Of a DNA stretch of 64,000 bases, positions 59,252 to 64,000 are shown piece by piece. The stretch lies in contig CAWKND010000004.1 in NCBI GenBank assembly GCA_963850915.1, positions 62,001 to 126,000 on the forward strand. Direction: 5' to 3'. Each line of letters opens with the position of its first letter. Within the stretch, counting starts at the first letter, position 1. This stretch comes from CAVTWH01 sp963850915 (GTDB taxonomy: Bacteria > Actinomycetota > Actinomycetes > Mycobacteriales > Micromonosporaceae). The notes under the pieces are model-generated. The model saw nothing but the letters and a program-made list of their open reading frames with translations. It had not been told where the DNA came from and did no database searches. Position numbers and translations under genes: made by a program.

Positions 59252-59285
59252 GTTTCGTTGCCGTAGGGCTTGTCGTATCAGGGTT

Positions 59286-60407
59286 TCAGGCGACGACCTG
59301 GCGGTACTCGGCGAAGTGGCAGGCGCTCGGGTGCGGGTCGGCCGGCCGGTCCACCAGCGGCGGGTCCTCCCGCGCACAGATCTCCTGCGCCTTCCAGCAG
59401 CGGGTACGGAACCGGCAGCCGGAGGGCGGGTTGGCCGGCGACGGTACATCCCCGACGAGCCGGATGATGTCGCGGTGTACCCGTGCCTCCGGGTCGGGTA
59501 CCGGCACGGCCGACAGCAGCGCCTGCGTGTACGGGTGCGTGGTGTGCTCGTAGATCTCCTCGTTGGTACCGATCTCCACGATCCGGCCCAGGTACATCAC
59601 GGCCACCCGGTCGGCGATGTGCCGTACCACGGACAGGTCGTGGGCGATGAAGATGTAGGAGAGCCCGAGTTCGTTCTGTAGCCGCTCCAGCAGGTTGATC
59701 ACCTGTGCCTGGATGGAGACGTCCAGCGCGGAGACCGGCTCGTCGCACACGATCACCTCGGGGCGCAGGGCGAGCGCACGGGCGATGCCGATGCGCTGGC
59801 GCTGCCCGCCGGAGAACTGGTGCGGGTACCGGTTGATGTGCTCCGGGTTGAGGCCGACGTAGTCGAGCAGCTCGCGTACCCGCCGGGCCCGGTCGCCACG
59901 CGGCGCCACCTCGGGGTGGATCTCGTACGGCTCGCTGATGATGTCGCCGACCGTCATCCGCGGGTTCAGCGACGTGTACGGGTCCTGCATCACCATCTGG
60001 ATGCGGCGGCGCAGCCGGCGCAGCTCGCTGCCGGACATCTGGTAGATGTCGCGGTCCTCGAAGGTGACCGTGCCGGCGGTCGGCTTCTCCAGCCGCATCA
60101 ACAGTTTCGCGAGGGTGGACTTGCCACAGCCGGACTCGCCGACCACGCCGAGGGTCTCGCCCCGGCGCAGCTCGAGGTCGACCCCGTCGACCGCTTTGAC
60201 GGCGCCGATCTGGCTCTTGAAGAGGATGCCGCGACTGATCGGAAAGTGCTTCACCAGCCCCTGTACCCGGATGATCGGCTCGCCGAGGGGTTTTGCGGCC
60301 GGGGCCGGGGCCGGGGCTGGGGCTGGGGCTGGGGCTGGCGGGGGCGTGCCGCGGCGGCCGCCCGGGTCGGCCGCGTGCCGGCCGCGGGGTGGCTCAGAGC
60401 CGACCAT
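59286..60407 (-). CDS. oppF: Oligopeptide ABC transporter ATPase OppF
   Basis: A protein of 373 residues. Walker A GESGCGKST, signature FSGGQRQRIGIARAL, Walker B VIVCDEPVSALDV, LIAHDLSV (switch), and a C-terminal Cys-rich Opp extension (PSGCRFRTRCWKAQEICARE). The N-terminus holds a PAPAPA repeat from GGGGCC-type DNA repeats near 60300-60345. It overlaps oppD by 14 nt and is the last gene of oppABCDF. Confidence 0.93.
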   Translation of the reverse strand: MVGSEPPRGRHAADPGGRRGTPPPAPAPAPAPAPAPAAKPLGEPIIRVQGLVKHFPISRGILFKSQIGAVKAVDGVDLELRRGETLGVVGESGCGKSTLAKLLMRLEKPTAGTVTFEDRDIYQMSGSELRRLRRRIQMVMQDPYTSLNPRMTVGDIISEPYEIHPEVAPRGDRARRVRELLDYVGLNPEHINRYPHQFSGGQRQRIGIARALALRPEVIVCDEPVSALDVSIQAQVINLLERLQNELGLSYIFIAHDLSVVRHIADRVAVMYLGRIVEIGTNEEIYEHTTHPYTQALLSAVPVPDPEARVHRDIIRLVGDVPSPANPPSGCRFRTRCWKAQEICAREDPPLVDRPADPHPSACHFAEYRQVVA

Positions 60408-61413
60408 CGAGTACCTCCTGGGCGAAGTGACAGGCGGCGTACCGGTCGGCGCCGAGCTGGACCTGCGGCGGCACGGTGCTGACGCACACCGGCTGGGCGT
60501 ACGGGCAGCGCGGGTGGAACGGGCAGCCGCTCGGGATGCGCATCAGGTTCGGTGGCAGCCCCTTGATCGTGGCCAGCTCGGTGCCCTTGGCGTCCAGTCG
60601 CGGAATCGACTCCAGCAGCCCCTTGGTGTACGGGTGGGCCGGCGCCTTGTACAGCGCGTGCACGTCGGCGTGCTCGACGATGCGGCCGGCGTACATGACG
60701 GCGATCCGGTCGGCCACGTCGGCCACCACGCCCAGGTCGTGGGTGATCAGGATCAGCGCCATGCCGAGGTCCCGGCGCAGGTCGCCGAGCAGGTCCATGA
60801 TCTGTGCCTGCACGGTGACGTCGAGCGCGGTGGTCGGCTCGTCGGCGATGAGTACCTTCGGGTTCTGCGCGAGCGACATGGCGATCATCACGCGCTGCCG
60901 CATGCCACCGGAGAACTGGTGCGGGTACTCCCGGATGCGCTGCCGGGCCGCCGGGATCTTGACCAGGTCCATCAGCTCGACCGCCCGTTCCCGGGCGTCG
61001 CTCTTGGACAACCCCTCCCGGGTACGCAGCGTCTCGGCGATCTGGTACCCCACGGTGAAGACCGGGTTGAGTGCGGAGAGCGCGTCCTGGAAGATCATCG
61101 CGATCTCCTTGCCGCGGATCTGCCGGCGCTCGTTCTCCTTCATGGTGAGCAGGTCACGGCCCTGGTAGAGGATCTGCCCGCTGGCGATGTGCCCGGGTGG
61201 CACATCCAGGATGCCCATGATCGTCTGGGCGGTGACCGACTTGCCGGAGCCGGACTCGCCGAGGACGGCCAGCGTCTCCCCGGCGTCCAGGTGGTAGCTG
61301 ACCCCGTTGAGTACCTTCGCGGTCCCCTCCCGGGTACGGAACTCCACGTACAGGTCCCGTACCTCCAGCAGGTGCGCGCCGCTGGGTGGTCCGCCGAACG
61401 TCACGTTGCTCAT
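60394..61413 (-). CDS. oppD: Oligopeptide ABC transporter ATPase OppD
   Basis: A protein of 339 residues. Walker A GESGSGKSVT, signature FSGGMRQRVMIAM, Walker B VLIADEPTTALDV, LITHDLGVVADVADRI and Cys-containing C-terminus (CPFHPRCPYAQPVC). It forms a heterodimer with OppF on the cytoplasmic face. Its ATG follows the oppC stop by 49 nt. Confidence 0.94.
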   Translation of the reverse strand: MSNVTFGGPPSGAHLLEVRDLYVEFRTREGTAKVLNGVSYHLDAGETLAVLGESGSGKSVTAQTIMGILDVPPGHIASGQILYQGRDLLTMKENERRQIRGKEIAMIFQDALSALNPVFTVGYQIAETLRTREGLSKSDARERAVELMDLVKIPAARQRIREYPHQFSGGMRQRVMIAMSLAQNPKVLIADEPTTALDVTVQAQIMDLLGDLRRDLGMALILITHDLGVVADVADRIAVMYAGRIVEHADVHALYKAPAHPYTKGLLESIPRLDAKGTELATIKGLPPNLMRIPSGCPFHPRCPYAQPVCVSTVPPQVQLGADRYAACHFAQEVLDGRL

Positions 61414-61462
61414 CTCGGTCCCCCGCCCCTCGCAGCGAACCCGCCCATCTCGGCAAACCGGC

Positions 61463-62404
61463 TCATCGCAGCCTCGGATCGAACGCCTCGCGTACCGACT
61501 CGCCCAGCATGCTGAAGGCCAGCACGGTCAGCGCGAGGAAACCGGCCGGGAAGAGCAGTGGCCACGGCGCCTGCTGGAACCGGCCCTGGGCAGCGGAGAT
61601 GTCGCCGCCCCAGGAGATCGCCGGCGGTTTGAGCCCGACGCCGAGGAAGGAGAGCGTCGCCTCGGTGGAGATGAAGACACCGAGCGCGATGGTGAGTACC
61701 ACGATCATCGGGGCCAGCGCGTTGGGCAGGATGTGCCGCACCATGATCCGGCCGTTGCCGGCCCCGAGCATTCGGGCCGCCTGCACGTAGTCCTGCTGTT
61801 TGGCGCTGATCACCGAGGAGCGGATCACCCGGGCGGCGGTCGTCCAGCCGAGCAGCCCGAGCACGAGTACCACCGGCCAGACGCCCTTGGCGTGGGCGAA
61901 CGAGCGACCGAACACGATGGCCGCGAGGAGCAGCGGGATGCCCAGCACGATGTCGGTGATCCGGGCCAGCACAGCATCCAGCCAGCCGCCGTAGAAGCCG
62001 GCCGCCATGCCCACGATGATCGCCAGCAGCCCGGCCGCGAGCGTGGACAGCACGCCGACGGCGATCGAGGCGCGGGCGCCGTAGATGGTCCGCGAGTACA
62101 CGTCGCAGCCCTGTACGTCGGTACCGAACCAGTGCGCGCTGCTCGGTGGCTCCAGCGACACGTCCAGGTCGCAGGAGCGCGGGTTGATCGAGGTGTACAG
62201 CCGGGGGAAGACCGCCATCACCAGGAAGGCGAGCACCACCACCGCGGCGATCCAGAACAGCGGCTTGCGGCGCAGGTCGCGCCAGGCGTCCCCGGTCAGG
62301 CTCCGCGGCTTGCCCAGGTTGGTGTCCATGGGACGCATCGCCGTCCCGTTGTCCCCCGTGCTGGTGTACCCGTCGGAGGTCACCACCGCTTCGATGTCAC
62401 TCAT
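61463..62404 (-). CDS. oppC: Oligopeptide ABC transporter permease OppC
   Basis: A protein of 313 residues with six membrane helices. The N-terminus is cytosolic, the cytosolic EAA loop (ARMLGAGNGRIMVRHILPNALAPMIVVL) is near residue 220, and a large periplasmic loop follows helix 1 (CDLDVSLEPPSSAHWFGTDVQGCDVYSRTIYGARAS). Forms the pore with OppB. Confidence 0.94.
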   Translation of the reverse strand: MSDIEAVVTSDGYTSTGDNGTAMRPMDTNLGKPRSLTGDAWRDLRRKPLFWIAAVVVLAFLVMAVFPRLYTSINPRSCDLDVSLEPPSSAHWFGTDVQGCDVYSRTIYGARASIAVGVLSTLAAGLLAIIVGMAAGFYGGWLDAVLARITDIVLGIPLLLAAIVFGRSFAHAKGVWPVVLVLGLLGWTTAARVIRSSVISAKQQDYVQAARMLGAGNGRIMVRHILPNALAPMIVVLTIALGVFISTEATLSFLGVGLKPPAISWGGDISAAQGRFQQAPWPLLFPAGFLALTVLAFSMLGESVREAFDPRLR

Positions 62405-62440
62405 GCGGTGCCTCTCCTAGCTGTGCCGCTCACAACCGGG

Positions 62441-63370
62441 TCACTCATAACGGATCCTCGGGTCCAGGACGGCGTAGAGAACGTCGACGATGAGGTTGGC
62501 GATCAGGTAGATGATCACCAGGATGCTCACGATGGTGACCACGGTCGGCCCGTCCTGGAGCAGGATGCCCTGGTACAGGCGGTAGCCGACGCCCGGGATG
62601 TTGAAGATCCGCTCGGTCACCACGGCGCCACTCATCAGGTCGCCGATGGTGATGCCGAGGAAGGTGACCACCGGGATGAGCGAGTTGCGCAGCACGTGTA
62701 CGCCGACCACCCGGCGCCGGGGCAGCCCCTTGGCGGTGGCGGTGCGTACGTAGTCGGAGCGTAGGTTCTCGGCGATCGAGGTACGTGTCAACCGGACCGC
62801 GGTGGCCAGCGCCAGGGCGCCGAGGATGATGCCGGGCAGGATGTACGCGCTGATCCCGGCGTTCGGCCCGGTGACCGTGATCGGCGCGATCTTCCATTTG
62901 ACGCCGAACAGGTACTGCAGGTTGAAGCCGAGTACGAAGCTCGGGATGCCGATGATCACCAGGGTGAGTACCAGCGTCGAGTGGTCGAAGATGCCGCCCC
63001 GGCGGATACCGGCGACCACCCCCGCGGTGATCCCGACGACCACCACGAACACGATCGCCACCGAGGCCAGCCGCAGCGTGTACGGCCACGCCTGCTCCAG
63101 AACCTGGGAGATCTCCCGGCCGCTGATCTGGGTACCGAAGTTGCCGCGCAGCAGGTTGCCCATGTAGCGCAGGTACTGCACGAAAAACGGGTCGTTGAGG
63201 TGGTACTGGGCGGTCAGGGTGGCCCGTAGTTGGGGACTGACCGGACGCTCACCGGCGAGTGCCTGGATGGGATCGCTGGAGCCGGCGAACATCAGCGCGT
63301 ACACGATGAAGGTTGTCCCGAAGAACACCAGGATCATCTGCAGCAGGCGGCGCACGACGTACCGGAACAT
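62441..63370 (-). CDS. oppB: Oligopeptide ABC transporter permease OppB
   Basis: A protein of 309 residues with six helices, the first being LLQMILVFFGTTFIVYALMF. The periplasmic loop FFVQYLRYMGNLLRGNFG and the EAA loop (TATAKGLPRRRVVGVHVLRNSLIPVVTFLG) are typical. It lies between the oppA 3' hairpin and oppC (36-nt gap). Confidence 0.94.
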   Translation of the reverse strand: MFRYVVRRLLQMILVFFGTTFIVYALMFAGSSDPIQALAGERPVSPQLRATLTAQYHLNDPFFVQYLRYMGNLLRGNFGTQISGREISQVLEQAWPYTLRLASVAIVFVVVVGITAGVVAGIRRGGIFDHSTLVLTLVIIGIPSFVLGFNLQYLFGVKWKIAPITVTGPNAGISAYILPGIILGALALATAVRLTRTSIAENLRSDYVRTATAKGLPRRRVVGVHVLRNSLIPVVTFLGITIGDLMSGAVVTERIFNIPGVGYRLYQGILLQDGPTVVTIVSILVIIYLIANLIVDVLYAVLDPRIRYE

Positions 63371-63420
63371 CGCAGCCTTTCCGATCGGCCGGGTGAGCGG
63401 TGGCTAAACGCGGGAATGCG

Positions 63421-63455
63421 CCGGTCCGGGCCGCGCGCCGCGCGGCCCGGACCGG
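63421..63455 (-). terminator. Hairpin between oppA and oppB
   Basis: Long GC palindrome (CCGGTCCGGGCC and complement around a short centre) in the 91-nt oppA-oppB gap. It could partially terminate or protect the oppA message, giving the usual excess of binding protein. Confidence 0.6.
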
Positions 63456-63461
63456 GTGGGA

Positions 63462-64000
63462 CTAGTTGCGCTCCAGGGTCAGCACGTCCACGTTCGCGAA
63501 CAGGTCGACGTTGACCGTCTTCATGCTCGTCGAGAAGCCGAAGATGTTCTGCTTGAACCACATCGGGATGGTCGGCATGTCCTTGGCCACCATGTCCTCG
63601 GCCGCCTGGTACTCCTTGATGGCGGTCGACTCGTCGGTGGTGGTGTCGGCCTTCTGCATCTGCGCGTCGAAGGCCGGGTTGCTGTAGCCCGAGTCGTTGG
63701 ACGAGGCGTTGGTGACGTACAGCGGCGTCAGGTAGTCCTCGATCGACGGGTAGTCGAACGACCAGGCGCCCCGCAGCGGAGCGTTCAGCGTGTGCGCCCG
63801 AGCCTGCTTGCGCAGGTCCGCGAATTGCGCCACCGGCTGGCCGGTGCAGGTCACGCCCAGGTTCTTGCTGACCTGGTTGCAGACCGCGTCGACCCACTCC
63901 TTGTGGCCGCCGTCAGCGTTGTAGTACAGGTCGATCTTGTTGCCGGGCAGGCCGCCGGCCTGGGTGTACAGCGCCTTGGCCGCGGTCGGGTCGAACTTGC
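63462..64000 (-). CDS. oppA: Oligopeptide-binding protein OppA (N-terminal part outside window)
   Basis: C-terminal 179 or so residues of a family 5 extracellular solute-binding protein. The frame is open to the window edge: KFDPTAAKALYTQAGG, DLYYNADGGHKEWVDAV, NLGVTCTGQPVAQFADLRKQA, then WSFDYPSIEDYLTPLYVTNASSNDSGYSNPAFD and PTIPMWFKQNIFGFS, all typical of OppA/DppA. The in-window GTG at 63854 is not the true start. Confidence 0.93.
   Translation of the reverse strand, partial: KFDPTAAKALYTQAGGLPGNKIDLYYNADGGHKEWVDAVCNQVSKNLGVTCTGQPVAQFADLRKQARAHTLNAPLRGAWSFDYPSIEDYLTPLYVTNASSNDSGYSNPAFDAQMQKADTTTDESTAIKEYQAAEDMVAKDMPTIPMWFKQNIFGFSTSMKTVNVDLFANVDVLTLERN

Overview
The window is high-GC, densely coded chromosomal DNA from an actinomycete. 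Gene content (a WhiD/WhiB3 protein, a BldM-like regulator, GroEL1 with a His-rich tail, GuaB plus GuaB3, a PerM-like protein, a LiaFSR-like PspC set) and the style of the proteins suggest Micromonosporaceae. That placement is an inference from recognised families, not a database result. No rRNA, tRNA, CRISPR array, transposase, integrase or phage gene was seen, so this looks like core chromosome.

Layout. 1-6.5 kb: the end of tsaD, small conserved genes, a HAD hydrolase, two lipoproteins, a Phd/RelE-type toxin-antitoxin pair with a broken toxin, YbaK and a THUMP-like methyltransferase. 6.6-11.2 kb: a xylFGH-type sugar ABC importer with a ROK regulator, read leftward. 11.4-13.8 kb: groES-groEL1 behind two CIRCE-type operators. 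14-17.7 kb: a membrane molybdopterin oxidoreductase, whiD, a bldM-like gene and a DUF5319 gene. 17.8-32.7 kb: guaB, guaB3, a permease-like protein with a Pro-rich tail, a degenerate M48-like protein, a ChoD-like oxidase, an ECF sigma/LCP pair, a DUF72 gene, a frameshifted LAL regulator and guaA. 32.9-42.2 kb: PspC proteins, two double-NUDIX proteins, pssA/psd (phosphatidylethanolamine synthesis), and a LiaFSR-like envelope-stress set. 42.2-59.2 kb: a PIG-L deacetylase, chorismate mutase behind a predicted Phe/Tyr attenuator, pcrA, two M23 proteins, an icmB-like gene, sucCD, perM, purN-purH (purH frameshifted), a pentapeptide-repeat protein and an acidic Asp-rich repeat protein. 59.3-64 kb: an oppABCDF peptide importer, read leftward, with oppA cut by the window edge.

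Two blocks match gene neighbourhoods I know from Mycobacterium tuberculosis: tsaD-groES-groEL1-whiB3-(DUF5319)-guaB-guaB3-choD (Rv3419c to Rv3409c) and chorismate mutase-uvrD1/pcrA-M23-sucC-sucD-perM-purN-purH (Rv0948c to Rv0957). This supports many of the assignments.

The most interesting signals are non-coding or small. First, a 21-codon leader peptide with Phe-Phe-Tyr-Tyr and three mutually alternative hairpins precedes chorismate mutase. Second, two long hairpins have different stems but almost identical 26-nt loops, and each is followed by short tandem repeats. Third, many genes have a TANNNT -10 box only 6-9 nt before the start codon, which predicts leaderless mRNAs. Fourth, GTAC/GGTACC appears strongly enriched in all frames. 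Fifth, three genes (relE-type toxin, LAL regulator, purH) carry single-base frameshifts that are either real lesions or sequence errors.
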